Shown: positions 34,864-45,226, counted from the first letter of the stretch. The stretch: 53,786 nt of DNA from an uncultured Eggerthellaceae bacterium (GCA_910577495.1 CAJTML010000001.1:48292-102077), one strand, 5' to 3'. Program-made: numbers and translations. Notes: generated by a model not told the origin, from the sequence alone.

Positions 34864-37050
34864 ATGGAAAAGCACATGGCTGTTTGCCCGTATTGCGGTG
34901 CTGGTTGTAAGCTCAATCTTATCGTGGACGATGGCATGGTCATTGGCGCTGAAGGCATTGACGGCGTGACCAATGAAGGTGAGTTGTGCCTGAAAGGCCT
35001 GTCGGGTTTCGACTTCATCAATGATACAAAGATTCTGACTCCGCGTATCTTGCATCCCATGATTCGTCGTGAAAAGGGTGGCGAATTAGAGCGTGTAACG
35101 TGGGACGAGGCGCTGGACTTTACGGCAAAAAAGCTTACTGCCATCAAAGAGAAATATGGTCCTGACGCCATTATGCTCACGGGTTCTTCTCGTGGACCGG
35201 GCAACGAAGCAAACTATGTTATGCAAAAGTTTACGCGTGCCTGTGTTGGAACCAACAATATCGACAACTGCGCTCGTACGTGCCACGGCCCAAGTGTTAT
35301 TGGTTTGATGGACACCGTTGGATCTGGTGCAATGTCGGTTTCTATTCCCAATATGGAAAATGCCGACCTCATCATGCTTTTCGGCTACAACCCATCCGCT
35401 TCGCACCCAATCGTTGCGCGTCGTATTGTCAAAGCGAAGGAGAAGGGCGCAAAGATCATCGTTGTTGATCCTCGATCGATCGAAACCGCTCGTATCGCTG
35501 ATCTCTACATCCAAATCAAAAACGGTTGCAACCTGGCTTTCATGAATGCGTTCGCCAACGTCATCGTGTCTGAGAACATGCATGACCGAGCATTCATCGA
35601 TGCTCATACCAACGGTTTTGACGAGTGGTGGGAGACTATCAAGAACTACACGCCCGAATCTGTTGCTGAAATATGTGGTTGCGATCCTGAGGATATTCGC
35701 AAAGCTGCTCGCATGTATGCTACTGCCCCCAATTCAATTATCGGTTGGGGCATGGGCGTTACCCAACAACGTCAGGGCGTAAAGACAGTACATACAATCG
35801 CTGCAATCGCATGTATTTCGAATCAGATTGGTCGCGATAATGCAGGCCTGGCTCCGGTGCGAGGTCAAAATAACGTACAAGGTTCATGCGATATGGGAAT
35901 GTGGCCAAGCTTGCTTCCGGGTTATCAAAAAGTTGAAAACCCTGAGGTTCGTGCAAAGTTTGAGAAAGCATGGGGTCTTCCAGAGGGTAAGCTTCCCGCA
36001 GAACCCGGCTTTAAGCTGACTGATCTGCCTCACGGAGTCAAGGAAGGCAAAATTAAGGCGTTCTATAACTTTGGCGAAGATCCGCTGCAAACTGAGCCTG
36101 ATTCAGCCGACATGAAAGAGACGTTGGAAAATCTTGAACTTTTGATTAGCCAAGACATCTTCATGACGCAGACAACTGCTTTGGCAGATGTGGTATTTCC
36201 TGGAACTTCATGGGGTGAACATGACGGTGTATTCTCGGCATCTGATCGTACGTTCCAGCGCTTTACTGCGGCCGTTCCGCCGAAGGGTGAATGCAAGCAT
36301 GACTGGCAGATCTTTAGTGAACTGTCAACGCGAATGGGTTATCCCATGCACTATGAGGATACGAAAGAAATCTGGGATGAAATGCGTTCCCTGTGCCCCA
36401 ATTTTTATGGTGCAACCTACGAAAAAATGGAAGGCACGGGACATGCTCAGTGGCCTATTCCTACGATTGAATGCCCTGGAACCCCAACGCTTTATAAAGA
36501 AGGCAAATTTAATACGGCAGATCAGAAGGCTATTCTCATGGCACATGATTTTGTTGAGCCGACGGAACTGCCTGATGACGCTTATCCGCTGGTGCTTTGC
36601 ACTGTGCGCGAAGTCGGACATTATTCTTGCCGCTCAATGACCGGCAACTGCAAGGTATTGGCTATGCTGGCTGATGAGCCGGGTTATGTTCACATGAATC
36701 CTGCCGATGCCCAAGCGCGCAATATTCGCGATGAAGATCTGGTATGGGTTAGTTCTCGTCGTGGCAAAGTTATTACGCGTGCTTGCTTGGACGAGCGCAT
36801 CAACAAAGGCGCTGTTTACATGACGTATCAATGGTGGATCGGAAAATGCAATGATCTTACGATGCACGTAACCGATCCGCTGTCAGGCACTCCTGAAGAT
36901 AAATATTCTGCATGCGAAGTGCATTGTATTGATGATCAGGTCTGGGCTGAGCGTCATATGCAGGCACTTTATACGAGCATGAAAGATCGCTTGGCGAAAG
37001 AGGCAGCGCCTCAAAATGTTGCTCCTGCAAGTGAACCAGTGCTCGCTTAG
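34864..37050 (+). CDS. fdhF: Formate dehydrogenase H, catalytic subunit (cysteine type)
   Basis: A 728-residue molybdopterin (bis-MGD) oxidoreductase that oxidises formate to CO2 in the cytoplasm. The N-terminal [4Fe-4S] ligands are CPYCGAGC plus the Cys in ELCLKG. It is co-linear with E. coli FdhF over the whole length (GSSRGPGNEANYVMQKF, VRGQNNVQGSCDMG, REVGHYSCRSMTGNC). The selenocysteine position 140 is Cys here: codon TGC at 35281-35283 in ARTCHGPSV, so no SECIS is needed. His141 and the downstream Arg region are retained. It works with the flanking ferredoxins and the Hyf hydrogenase. Confidence 0.97.
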   Translation: MEKHMAVCPYCGAGCKLNLIVDDGMVIGAEGIDGVTNEGELCLKGLSGFDFINDTKILTPRILHPMIRREKGGELERVTWDEALDFTAKKLTAIKEKYGPDAIMLTGSSRGPGNEANYVMQKFTRACVGTNNIDNCARTCHGPSVIGLMDTVGSGAMSVSIPNMENADLIMLFGYNPSASHPIVARRIVKAKEKGAKIIVVDPRSIETARIADLYIQIKNGCNLAFMNAFANVIVSENMHDRAFIDAHTNGFDEWWETIKNYTPESVAEICGCDPEDIRKAARMYATAPNSIIGWGMGVTQQRQGVKTVHTIAAIACISNQIGRDNAGLAPVRGQNNVQGSCDMGMWPSLLPGYQKVENPEVRAKFEKAWGLPEGKLPAEPGFKLTDLPHGVKEGKIKAFYNFGEDPLQTEPDSADMKETLENLELLISQDIFMTQTTALADVVFPGTSWGEHDGVFSASDRTFQRFTAAVPPKGECKHDWQIFSELSTRMGYPMHYEDTKEIWDEMRSLCPNFYGATYEKMEGTGHAQWPIPTIECPGTPTLYKEGKFNTADQKAILMAHDFVEPTELPDDAYPLVLCTVREVGHYSCRSMTGNCKVLAMLADEPGYVHMNPADAQARNIRDEDLVWVSSRRGKVITRACLDERINKGAVYMTYQWWIGKCNDLTMHVTDPLSGTPEDKYSACEVHCIDDQVWAERHMQALYTSMKDRLAKEAAPQNVAPASEPVLA

Positions 37051-37086
37051 TTTTTTCGTTCCGGTTTCGATTCCGAAAGGATCAAG

Positions 37087-37680
37087 ATGAACACCTTCAT
37101 CGCTATAGAGCCGGAGAGATGTATTGGATGTGGAACGTGTCTTGCCGCTTGTAGTCAAGGTCATCGGATGGCCGGGCTACAAGCGGAGCCTCGCTTGGCT
37201 CTAACGTTTACTCCTGAGGTTACCGCAGCGCTCACCTGTCACCAATGCGAGGGTGCGCCATGTTTGGCTGTGTGCCCGGTTGATGCAATTACGCGCACCG
37301 AGGATGCCATTATCGTACATGAGCAGACGTGTATCGGCTGCAAGATGTGTGCAATCGTGTGTCCTTTTGGCGCCATTCATCCTTCGGGCACCTCAATAGC
37401 AGGAGTTGCAGGCACTTCTTATCCGACACCCATCCAACCGCGAGGTACTTCGCCTTTATTGGCGTGGGATGTTGGTGTGTACACTTGCGCTGTTAAGTGC
37501 GATCTCTGCTCTACTTTTGACCCCGAAGGGGGGCCGCATTGCGTGGATGCTTGTCCTACCAATGCGCTGTATGTGCGAGATGCTACAACGTTGAGCGGCA
37601 TCCGCAAAGACAAAATGCAAGCAGCTGTGGCGGCCAATCAGATCATGATGGGTCGCTCGACAAATCTAGGGAGGTCCTAA
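37087..37680 (+). CDS. hyfA: Hydrogenase-4 component A-like polyferredoxin
   Basis: A 197-residue Fe-S protein with four clusters: CIGCGTCLAAC, CHQCEGAPCLAVC, CIGCKMCAIVC and CDLC...CVDAC. Its N-terminus and the GLQAEPRLAL and CKMCAIVCPFGAI segments match HyfA more than HydN. It bridges FdhF to the membrane-bound hydrogenase. Its stop is immediately followed by the hyfB ATG. Confidence 0.9.
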   Translation: MNTFIAIEPERCIGCGTCLAACSQGHRMAGLQAEPRLALTFTPEVTAALTCHQCEGAPCLAVCPVDAITRTEDAIIVHEQTCIGCKMCAIVCPFGAIHPSGTSIAGVAGTSYPTPIQPRGTSPLLAWDVGVYTCAVKCDLCSTFDPEGGPHCVDACPTNALYVRDATTLSGIRKDKMQAAVAANQIMMGRSTNLGRS

Positions 37681-39765
37681 ATGCTAGAACTTATTTTGCT
37701 CTCGCTGGGGCTTTCTTGTGTGACGGGCGTATTAGCACTTGTGTTCGGTAAGGCTCACGCTGCTTCCAAAACAATTGCCTGCGTAGGCGGCATGATTTCA
37801 GCAGCATTGAGCTTTGCTGGTGGTGTTGGTGCGCTGTTTGCAGCTCCAGTATATGCAAGCTGGGCAGGTCCTCTGCCGTTTACCAATTTTACGCTTTTGC
37901 TAAATCCGCTTGCGGGGTTGCTTATTGCGGTTATAGCCGCATTGGCGTGTATGGCATGGCTTTATGGATTGTCGTATTTTGACGAATACTACGATAAGGG
38001 TATTGGGGTTATCGGCTTTTTCATGAACCTGTTTATTGCCTCGATGAATCTGGTCATTCTTTCTGATAACGCCTTTTGGTTCCTGGTTTTCTTTGAGCTC
38101 ATGTCATTGACCTCTTATGTGCTGGTGATTATTGATCAGACCGAAAAATCACTTCGTGGTGGATTTTTGTATCTCATAATGGCTCATATCGGCTTTCTGA
38201 TGATTGCTTGCTCATTCTTCGTTATGGCCACAGCAACAGGTTCGCTGGAGTTTGAAGCATTCCGTACAACTGCACTAGCTCCAGGTCTTGGGACAGTTGC
38301 ATTTGTGCTGGCGTTTTTTGGCTTTGGTGCGAAGGCGGGTATGGTGCCATTCCATTCATGGTTGCCACAAGCACATCCGGCAGCACCTTCAAATGTAAGT
38401 GCATTGATGTCGGGTGGCATGATCAAGATCGGCATTTTCGGTATCTGCAAAGTCTGCTTTGACCTGCTGGGAGCAACTGGTGGCGAAGTGGCTTGGGGTA
38501 TTCTCGTTATCATTATCGGAGCCATTTCTTCGGTGATGGGTGTTGTCTATGCACTCGGTGAGCATGATCTGAAGAGCTTGCTGGCATACCACTCGGTTGA
38601 AAACATTGGCATCATTTTGCTCGGCGTGGGTACGGGCATCGTTGGATGGACGGCAGGGCTTCCGTGGCTTGCTGCAATTGGACTTTTGGCCGGCCTCTAT
38701 CACGTGGTAAACCATGCAATGTTTAAGGGACTATTGTTCTTGGGTGCAGGTAGTGTCCTTCATGCCACAGGAACGCGCAACATGGAAGTGTTGGGTGGAT
38801 TAGCGCGTCTCATGCCGGTGACTGCGGTGTGCTTTTTAGTAGGTTCGCTTGCTATTTCGGCAATTCCTCCGCTCAATGGCTTCGTTTCTGAATGGTATAC
38901 CTATCAAGGACTTATCAGTGCGGCTATGAGCGGTGATATTCTCATTCGCATTGTATTTGCCTTTGCGGTAGTGGCACTCGCTATCACCGGTGCGCTTGCT
39001 GTCACGTGCTTCGTTAAAGCATTCGGGGTTACCTTCTTGGCTCGCCCGCGTTCTGAGGCCGCCGAACAGGCGCACGAAGTGCCTCTGTGCATGCGTGTCG
39101 CTATGGTGATTCTCACGCTTGCCTGTGTTGCTTTAGGATTGTGCGCGGCTTGGGTGGCTCCAGTGATTGAATTAATTGCCTCTTCTTTGCTTCATGCGCC
39201 GTTGGTGCCAGTTTCGGACGGCGCGCTGCTGGTGTCGCTTGATACGGTTTCGGTGGTATCCCCGCTAATCATGGCTGTTCTTATGGCGGTAGTCATTGCG
39301 GTATGTGTGCTGGTCCGCAACGCAGCTAATCGCAAAGCTGGCATGAAAGAGGATCCGGCCACGTGGGCGTGTGGTTATGAGGCAGACCTGTCAATGGAGA
39401 CCTTGGCTTCAACGGTGGGCGCTCATGTTAAAAACTTCATGGAGCCGATCTATCGCATCCGCTTTTGCGTAAATCGTTTAGGCCAGATGATTGCAAGCTT
39501 TGTAGGTAAAACGCTCGGTACGCGCAGCGAAGCGGTTGTGACGGGCGAGCGCCCAAAAAGTGCATCTCGTTTTGATCGCGATCGCTTGCACGGTATTGCT
39601 CCAGCGCCTCAAAAAGCGCCTGCACTCTCAGAATCTGTGCTCGCTCTGGTTGAGGATATTGGCGTCTGGTTTGGTCGCCTAGAGGGTGGCGATTTCCGTA
39701 CCTACATTGTCTATATTGTTGGCGCGCTTGTGTTCTTCTTGGCGCTTATTATTCTCATTCGATAG
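37681..39765 (+). CDS. hyfB: Hydrogenase-4 subunit B, antiporter-like (NuoL/HycC family)
   Basis: A 694-residue protein with about 14-16 transmembrane helices. Conserved features of the proton-translocating antiporter-like subunits are the Glu in FFELMSLTSYVL, the lysine in GAKAGMVPFHSWLPQAHP, and HVVNHAMFKGLLFLGAGSV. A ~120-residue C-terminal extension with a polar loop (39330-39650) and a final helix match HyfB/HycC. It forms part of the membrane arm. RBS GGGAGG overlaps the end of hyfA. Confidence 0.94.
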   Translation: MLELILLSLGLSCVTGVLALVFGKAHAASKTIACVGGMISAALSFAGGVGALFAAPVYASWAGPLPFTNFTLLLNPLAGLLIAVIAALACMAWLYGLSYFDEYYDKGIGVIGFFMNLFIASMNLVILSDNAFWFLVFFELMSLTSYVLVIIDQTEKSLRGGFLYLIMAHIGFLMIACSFFVMATATGSLEFEAFRTTALAPGLGTVAFVLAFFGFGAKAGMVPFHSWLPQAHPAAPSNVSALMSGGMIKIGIFGICKVCFDLLGATGGEVAWGILVIIIGAISSVMGVVYALGEHDLKSLLAYHSVENIGIILLGVGTGIVGWTAGLPWLAAIGLLAGLYHVVNHAMFKGLLFLGAGSVLHATGTRNMEVLGGLARLMPVTAVCFLVGSLAISAIPPLNGFVSEWYTYQGLISAAMSGDILIRIVFAFAVVALAITGALAVTCFVKAFGVTFLARPRSEAAEQAHEVPLCMRVAMVILTLACVALGLCAAWVAPVIELIASSLLHAPLVPVSDGALLVSLDTVSVVSPLIMAVLMAVVIAVCVLVRNAANRKAGMKEDPATWACGYEADLSMETLASTVGAHVKNFMEPIYRIRFCVNRLGQMIASFVGKTLGTRSEAVVTGERPKSASRFDRDRLHGIAPAPQKAPALSESVLALVEDIGVWFGRLEGGDFRTYIVYIVGALVFFLALIILIR

Positions 39766-39776
39766 GAGGATGCCCC

Positions 39777-40703
39777 ATGTCAATTATTGTTGCATTTCTT
39801 CAGGCTGTCCTTCTGGTTGCTATAGCGCCTCTGATCTCAGGCATAGCTCGCAATATTCGAGCAAAGATGCATTCTCGTAAAGGCCCAAGCATTCTTCAAG
39901 ACTACTATGACTTGGCAAAACTTTGGAAGCGTTGCGAGGTGCGCGAGGGAGGAAGTGGCTTGATATCGCGTTTGATGCCTCCGATATACTTAGGCTCATT
40001 TGTGCTGGTTGCAGCGGGTTTGCCGCTTATCATGCAAGCGTGTCCAGTTCCCTACTTGGGGGATATCATCACGATTTTGTATCTGATGGCGCTACCGCGT
40101 TTTATGTTTAGCTTGGCATCCATTGACTCCGCTGGCTCATATACCGCCATTGGTGGCGTACGTGAGCTGCTGGTGGGTGTTTTGGTTGAGCCATCACTCA
40201 TTTTGGTCTTGTTTGTGATGGCGCTTGCTGCCGGTTCTACGAATGTGGGCGTGATGGCTCATGCAGTTGCTTCTCTTGAGGCTTATCCGTTCGTGGCGGT
40301 TGTAGTAGCCGGAATCGCATGTGCGATGGCTTGTTACATTGAAATGGGCAAACTGCCCTTTGATCTAGCTGAAGCCGAACAAGAAATTCAAGAGGGTCCG
40401 CTTGCAGCGTATTCTGGCCCTTCACTTGCAATGCTGAAGTTGGGAGTTTCGGTTAAGCAGCTGGTGGTAGCAAGCATCTTTGTTGCCATTTTTATTCCCT
40501 TTGGAGCTGCGGCAACAACTGCACCTTTGGATATTTTGCTCGGGTTTGTGCTCTATATCGTTAAGGTTCTTGCAGTGTTTTTAGTGGCAGCGGTTATTGA
40601 GAACTCAGTAATGCGCGTGCGCTATAAACTGCTTGGTCGCTACACCTGGTTTGTGGTAGGGATCGCTTCGCTTTCCCTGGTATTTTTGGTCATCGGAATT
40701 TAG
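39777..40703 (+). CDS. hyfC: Hydrogenase-4 subunit C (NuoH/HycD family)
   Basis: A 308-residue membrane protein with eight helices that anchors the hydrogenase peripheral arm. Family segments are RNIRAKMHSRKGPSILQDYYDLAKL at the N-terminus and MGKLPFDLAEAEQEIQEGP, matching the NuoH quinone-site loop region. It starts behind AGGAGG and ends in the ribosome site of hyfE. Confidence 0.95.
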   Translation: MSIIVAFLQAVLLVAIAPLISGIARNIRAKMHSRKGPSILQDYYDLAKLWKRCEVREGGSGLISRLMPPIYLGSFVLVAAGLPLIMQACPVPYLGDIITILYLMALPRFMFSLASIDSAGSYTAIGGVRELLVGVLVEPSLILVLFVMALAAGSTNVGVMAHAVASLEAYPFVAVVVAGIACAMACYIEMGKLPFDLAEAEQEIQEGPLAAYSGPSLAMLKLGVSVKQLVVASIFVAIFIPFGAAATTAPLDILLGFVLYIVKVLAVFLVAAVIENSVMRVRYKLLGRYTWFVVGIASLSLVFLVIGI

Positions 40704-40714
40704 GAGGGATGTAC

Positions 40715-41371
40715 ATGTTGGACTACTCATTAGTAAATGTTCTGGGTGCGTGCCTCATCATCACTTCGATGACGGTCGTTCTGGCTCGCACTGGAAAAGC
40801 GGCAGCTTATCTGTATTCGCTGCAGTCGTTGGTACTCGTAGGATTGTTGCTATCGCTCGGTGCCGTTACGGGCTCACCTGAGTTGTTTACATGGGGTGCA
40901 ACGGCTTTTGCGACAAAGGTTATTTTGGTGCCTGCGATTCTTCTGTTCACACTCAAAAAGCTGGACAACAACGTAGAAGTGGATCTTCCGCCAAAACTCA
41001 ATCCCATGAAATCGGTGGCTTTGGTGGCTGTTGAAGTGTTCGTGTGTTTTGTAGCTGTTTCTGGTATTGATTTGCCAACAGCTGCAGCGGTTAAACCGAC
41101 GCTTGCTGTGTCACTGGCACACTTCTTTATTGGGTTGACCTGCATTGTTATCCAGCGTTCCATTTTTAAGCAGATCTTTGGGTACTGTCTTATGGAGAAT
41201 GGGTCACACGTAACATTGGCACTTTTGGCTCCCCAGGCGCCTGAGCTGGTTGAAATTGGCGTAGCTACAGATGCTATTTTCGCCGTCATTATTCTCGCTG
41301 TGCTTGTGTGGCGTATTGCGCATTATGCGCACACCCTGGATGCTGATGACCTTTGCGAGCTGAAGGGATAG
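40715..41371 (+). CDS. hyfE: Hydrogenase-4 subunit E (NuoK-like)
   Basis: A 218-residue membrane protein with about seven helices; the C-terminal half contains NuoK-like helices (CLMENGSHVTLALLAP). ATG 40715 is chosen since AGGAGGG ends six bases before it; the ATG at 40709 touches the ribosome site. HyfD would normally precede it and is missing. It is two bases from the hyfF start. Confidence 0.92.
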   Translation: MLDYSLVNVLGACLIITSMTVVLARTGKAAAYLYSLQSLVLVGLLLSLGAVTGSPELFTWGATAFATKVILVPAILLFTLKKLDNNVEVDLPPKLNPMKSVALVAVEVFVCFVAVSGIDLPTAAAVKPTLAVSLAHFFIGLTCIVIQRSIFKQIFGYCLMENGSHVTLALLAPQAPELVEIGVATDAIFAVIILAVLVWRIAHYAHTLDADDLCELKG

Positions 41372-41373
41372 CC

Positions 41374-42954
41374 ATGGATTATTCGATGTTACTTCTTATT
41401 CTTTTAGGATCTCCGGTGATTGCAGCTTTGCTCATGGCTGTACTCCCCAGTAAGTCAACCCCTCGCGTTGCCTATGAAGCGATACATCTGATTTCGCTGA
41501 TTGGTGTTGCTGTTGCTGGTTTGATGCTGGTTGCGATGACGTTTGTTGGCTATGATATTTTCGCTTTGGGTGAATGGTTCCATCTTGATGGACTCGGCGC
41601 ACTTTTCTTAATCCTTATTGTCATCATTGCGCCGTGCACAGGCCTGTACTCGTTGCCTTATATCGCTCATGACATAGCTGACGGTAAATTGGGGCCATCG
41701 CAGGTTAAGCAGTACTATGTATTCTTCAGTTTGTTTGTGTTCTCAATGCTTTTGGCGGTCACCTCAAACAACATCATTATGATGTGGGTTTCGGTGGAGG
41801 CTACCACTTTGTCTACCGTATTCTTGGTGGGCGTGTATCGTACGAAACTAGCACTTGAGGCTGCTTGGAAGTATGTCATTGTATGTACTGCTGGTGTAGC
41901 GTTTGGCTTGTTTGGCACTTTGCTGGTATACGCTAATGCTGCCGACATCATGCTTGATCCTCATCAGGCGGTATTTTGGACGGCCATTTTGCCAAACGCA
42001 CCGTTTATGGATCACTCTTTGATGATGATTGCATTTGTGTTTGCCGTTATTGGCTTTGGCACCAAAGCAGGCTTGTTTCCGATGCATACCTGGTTGCCCG
42101 ATGCCCACTCTGAAGCACCAAGTCCCGTTTCCGGACTGCTCTCGGGCGTATTGCTCAAGTGTGCAATTCTCATTGTTTTGCGTTTTTACATTTTAGCTGC
42201 TGCAAATGTGGGAGACGCATTCCCTCAGACCGTCATGATGATATTGGGCGTTTTGTCGGTTTGCTATGCCGCCTTTGAGGTCTACAAGCAAAACGATCTC
42301 AAACGCAAACTGGCGTATAGCTCTTGCGAAAATGTGGGACTTATTGCGGTGTGCTTTGGCATTGGCGGCCCGTTAGGCATCATTGCGGGTCTGGTGCATT
42401 GCCTGGCGCACGGTCTAACAAAAGCCCTCATGTTCTGCCTGGCTGGAAACGTCATGATGAAATATCACACACGCGATTTGTCGAAGATCAGCGGCATCAT
42501 GACGGTGGCTCCGGTCACAGGCGTGCTCTTTGCTGCTGGCTGTTTGGCACTTGCTGGTTTCCCGCCATTTGCCATGTTTATCAGCGAGATGTTTATGATT
42601 TTGGCAGGAGTGGCAGCGCAGTGTTGGTGGGCTATCGTGCTGGTGTTGATTGCATTAGTGGTAGTTATCATGGCGCTGGTACGCATGATCACACACGCTG
42701 TTTTGGGATTAGCACCTGAAGGTATGTCGAAAAAAGATGTGCCTGCGTTAGCGCTCATTCCTGAAATTGTGCTTTTGGCGCTAGTGCTGGTATTAGGTGT
42801 GGCGCTACCCGGACCGCTTGCAGGTTCTATTGAAGAAGCAAGTGCAATTGTTTTGGGTTATGAAGACGAAAACCCTGCGAATGGCAGTTTATTTGATGAT
42901 GCAATGGCGGCTCTCGCTATGAGCGAAGAAGGGGAGGTGATTGATACATGGTAG
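41374..42954 (+). CDS. hyfF: Hydrogenase-4 subunit F, antiporter-like (NuoN/NuoL family)
   Basis: A 526-residue, ~14-helix protein, the same length as E. coli HyfF. Matching segments are VTSNNIIMMWVSVEATTLSTVFLVG, split around the conserved Glu, GFGTKAGLFPMHTWLPDAHSEAPSPVS-like residues with the conserved Lys, and HCLAHGLTKALMFCLAGN. It is the second putative ion-translocating subunit. The start is at ATG 41374 rather than an upstream TTG. It overlaps hyfG by seven bases. Confidence 0.95.
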   Translation: MDYSMLLLILLGSPVIAALLMAVLPSKSTPRVAYEAIHLISLIGVAVAGLMLVAMTFVGYDIFALGEWFHLDGLGALFLILIVIIAPCTGLYSLPYIAHDIADGKLGPSQVKQYYVFFSLFVFSMLLAVTSNNIIMMWVSVEATTLSTVFLVGVYRTKLALEAAWKYVIVCTAGVAFGLFGTLLVYANAADIMLDPHQAVFWTAILPNAPFMDHSLMMIAFVFAVIGFGTKAGLFPMHTWLPDAHSEAPSPVSGLLSGVLLKCAILIVLRFYILAAANVGDAFPQTVMMILGVLSVCYAAFEVYKQNDLKRKLAYSSCENVGLIAVCFGIGGPLGIIAGLVHCLAHGLTKALMFCLAGNVMMKYHTRDLSKISGIMTVAPVTGVLFAAGCLALAGFPPFAMFISEMFMILAGVAAQCWWAIVLVLIALVVVIMALVRMITHAVLGLAPEGMSKKDVPALALIPEIVLLALVLVLGVALPGPLAGSIEEASAIVLGYEDENPANGSLFDDAMAALAMSEEGEVIDTW

Positions 42955-44690
42955 CAGCGAAGAAAAATACCGCATTGCGCGTATGTGAGACTCATGTTCA
43001 GGCAGTGAGAAATACATTTCCCGGTGCGGTTCTTGATGCCACTTGGCAAGCTGAAGATCAGGTAACTATCACAGTGCCAACCGACATGTTGCCCGATGTT
43101 GTTGAGTTCCTCTACTATGGACGTGGAGGTTGGTTGCCCAATATGGTCGCCAACGACGAACGGCCTTTGAACGGCAACTATGCACTGTACTATCTTCTGT
43201 CCATGGAAGAAGAGGATCCGGGTTTTGTCACCGTGCGTGTTGAAGTTGACCCTTACGCTATGGAGTATCCTTCAGTGACGCCGCGCGTGCCTGCTTGCGT
43301 ATGGAGCGAGCGCGAAGCATATGACATGTTTGGCTTGCGCGCAGTGGGGTTGCCCGATCAACGTAGATTGGTGTTGCCTGATGACTGGCCAGATGGGTTG
43401 TTTCCTTTGCAGAAAGACGCAATGGATTACCGCAAACGGCCTGCACCGGTAACCGATGTTGAAAACTACTCATTTCTTTACGAAGGAAACGCTGAGGAAA
43501 CCACACAAGTTCCTATGGGTCCTTTGCATATTACCTCTGACGAGCCGGGACATTTTCGCCTTTTTGTAGATGGCGAAGACATTATTGACGCAGATTATCG
43601 CCTGTTCTATGTACATCGAGGCATGGAAAAGGTAGCGGAAAGTCGCCTTGATTATGATGCGGTTACGTTTTTGGCTGATCGTATTTGCGGTATTTGCGGC
43701 AATGCTCATTCCGTGGCTTATGCGGAGGCAGTTGAGCACGCGCAGGGTATAGAGGTACCGATTCGCGCTCAGTATATCCGTGCAATTCTGCTGGAAGTTG
43801 AGCGTCTGCATTCACACCTTTTGAACTTGGGTCTGGTTTGTCATTACTGCGGTTTTGATACGGGATTCCAGCATTTCTTCCGTGTTCGCGAAAAGGCTAT
43901 GGATCTTGCAGTTTTGCTAACCGGTGCACGTAAAACGTACGGTTTGAATCTGATTGGTGGCGTGCGTCGCGATATTCTTGACAAGCAAAAGATAGCAACC
44001 ATGTCGTATGTGCGCGAGTTGAGAAACGATGTTGAAGCGTTGGTGGACATGCTGGTTTCAACGGCGAATTTTGAATCGCGTACGGCGGGTATTGGCCGCC
44101 TTGATCCGGCAGTTGCTCGCGACTATAGCCCCGTAGGACCGTGTGTACGAGGAAGCGGTATTGCCCGCGATGTTCGCTTTGATCACCCCTTTGATGGCTA
44201 CAAGTATTTGACTGGTTTGAAAGCTCGCAGCCATGATGGGTGCGACGTCCAAAGTCGCACGCTGGTGCGTGTAGAAGAGTTCATGGATTCTCTCACCATG
44301 ATTGAGCAGATGCTGGATGGAGCTCCTGGAGGTCCAATCCGCACTGAAGATTGGCAATATACGCCTCATAAATACGCGCTTGGATATACCGAAGCACCTC
44401 GTGGTGAGGATATGCACTGGGCGCAGGTGGGCGACAATCAAAAGTGTTACCGTTGGCGTGCAAAAGCCGCTACCTATTCAAACTGGCCTATTCTTCGCTA
44501 TATGTTCCGCGGAAATACCGTTGCTGACGCGGCAATCATTGTGGGCTCTATGGATCCTTGCTATTCATGTACCGATCGCGTCACCATCGTGGATGTCAAT
44601 AAAAAGACCAGCAAGATATTGACGAAAGATCAACTGGAAGATTATTGCAGTCGTCGTACTCATTCGCCGCTTATGGAGAAGGGGGCGTAG
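42948..44690 (+). CDS. hyfG: [NiFe]-hydrogenase large subunit, group 4 (HycE/HyfG)
   Basis: A 580-residue fusion of a NuoC-like N-terminal domain (about 1-165, ending in MDYRKRP) and a NuoD-like catalytic domain. The NiFe ligands are in DRICGIC (Cys247, Cys250) and DPCYSC (Cys538, Cys541). The 36 residues after DR at 543-544 form a C-terminal peptide like the one HycI removes in E. coli HycE. It evolves H2 from electrons delivered by the ferredoxins. It starts within the end of hyfF behind GGGGAGG. Confidence 0.96.
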   Translation: MVAAKKNTALRVCETHVQAVRNTFPGAVLDATWQAEDQVTITVPTDMLPDVVEFLYYGRGGWLPNMVANDERPLNGNYALYYLLSMEEEDPGFVTVRVEVDPYAMEYPSVTPRVPACVWSEREAYDMFGLRAVGLPDQRRLVLPDDWPDGLFPLQKDAMDYRKRPAPVTDVENYSFLYEGNAEETTQVPMGPLHITSDEPGHFRLFVDGEDIIDADYRLFYVHRGMEKVAESRLDYDAVTFLADRICGICGNAHSVAYAEAVEHAQGIEVPIRAQYIRAILLEVERLHSHLLNLGLVCHYCGFDTGFQHFFRVREKAMDLAVLLTGARKTYGLNLIGGVRRDILDKQKIATMSYVRELRNDVEALVDMLVSTANFESRTAGIGRLDPAVARDYSPVGPCVRGSGIARDVRFDHPFDGYKYLTGLKARSHDGCDVQSRTLVRVEEFMDSLTMIEQMLDGAPGGPIRTEDWQYTPHKYALGYTEAPRGEDMHWAQVGDNQKCYRWRAKAATYSNWPILRYMFRGNTVADAAIIVGSMDPCYSCTDRVTIVDVNKKTSKILTKDQLEDYCSRRTHSPLMEKGA

Positions 44691-44695
44691 GCGTC

Positions 44696-45226
44696 ATGTT
44701 TAAGCTGTTTAAAGAAATACGTAACGCCGGAAACGCTACAACTGGTTACCCCTTTGAACCACTTGAGATGCCAGAAGGGTTTCGTGGAAAACCCGAGCAC
44801 AACGAAACCCTCTGCATCGCCTGTGGCGCGTGTGCTATAGCTTGCCCGCCTAATGCCATAACCATGGAGCTGAGTCAGGATCAGGAATATATGACCTGGG
44901 ACATCAGTTATGGTCGCTGTATTTTTTGCGGCCGTTGTCAGGAGGTTTGCCCGCTGTTCGCCATTAAGCTCACGACGGATTTTGAATTGGCGGTCATGAG
45001 CAAGGACGATCTTCGTGAGTCTTGCGCCTATGAAGTTGCGCATTGTGAGCGATGCGGAAAGCCGTATGCGGTTGCCAAAGAGGTGGATTATGCGCGGCGC
45101 ATTTTGGCGCGCGAAGGTGGTCTTGCGGCAGCAGATATTGAAAAACTTGATCTTTGTTTGGATTGTCGACGCGCTGATGATGCGGTGGCGTTTCAGAAGC
45201 AATCTTGCGAAGGAGGGCGCGCATAA
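44696..45226 (+). CDS. hyfH: Hydrogenase-4 subunit H, 2x[4Fe-4S] ferredoxin (NuoI-like)
   Basis: A 176-residue Fe-S protein with clusters CIACGACAIACPP and CIFCGRCQEVCP, and extra cysteines later (CERC, CLDC). It passes electrons within the peripheral arm toward the hydrogenase. ATG 44696 is preferred over an earlier in-frame start that would overlap hyfG further. Its stop TAATG overlaps the hyfI start. Confidence 0.94.
   Translation: MFKLFKEIRNAGNATTGYPFEPLEMPEGFRGKPEHNETLCIACGACAIACPPNAITMELSQDQEYMTWDISYGRCIFCGRCQEVCPLFAIKLTTDFELAVMSKDDLRESCAYEVAHCERCGKPYAVAKEVDYARRILAREGGLAAADIEKLDLCLDCRRADDAVAFQKQSCEGGRA

Noticed and set aside
35281..35283. Possible selenocysteine in formate dehydrogenase H
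   Set aside because: The codon at the Sec position is TGC, an ordinary Cys, so no recoding is needed.
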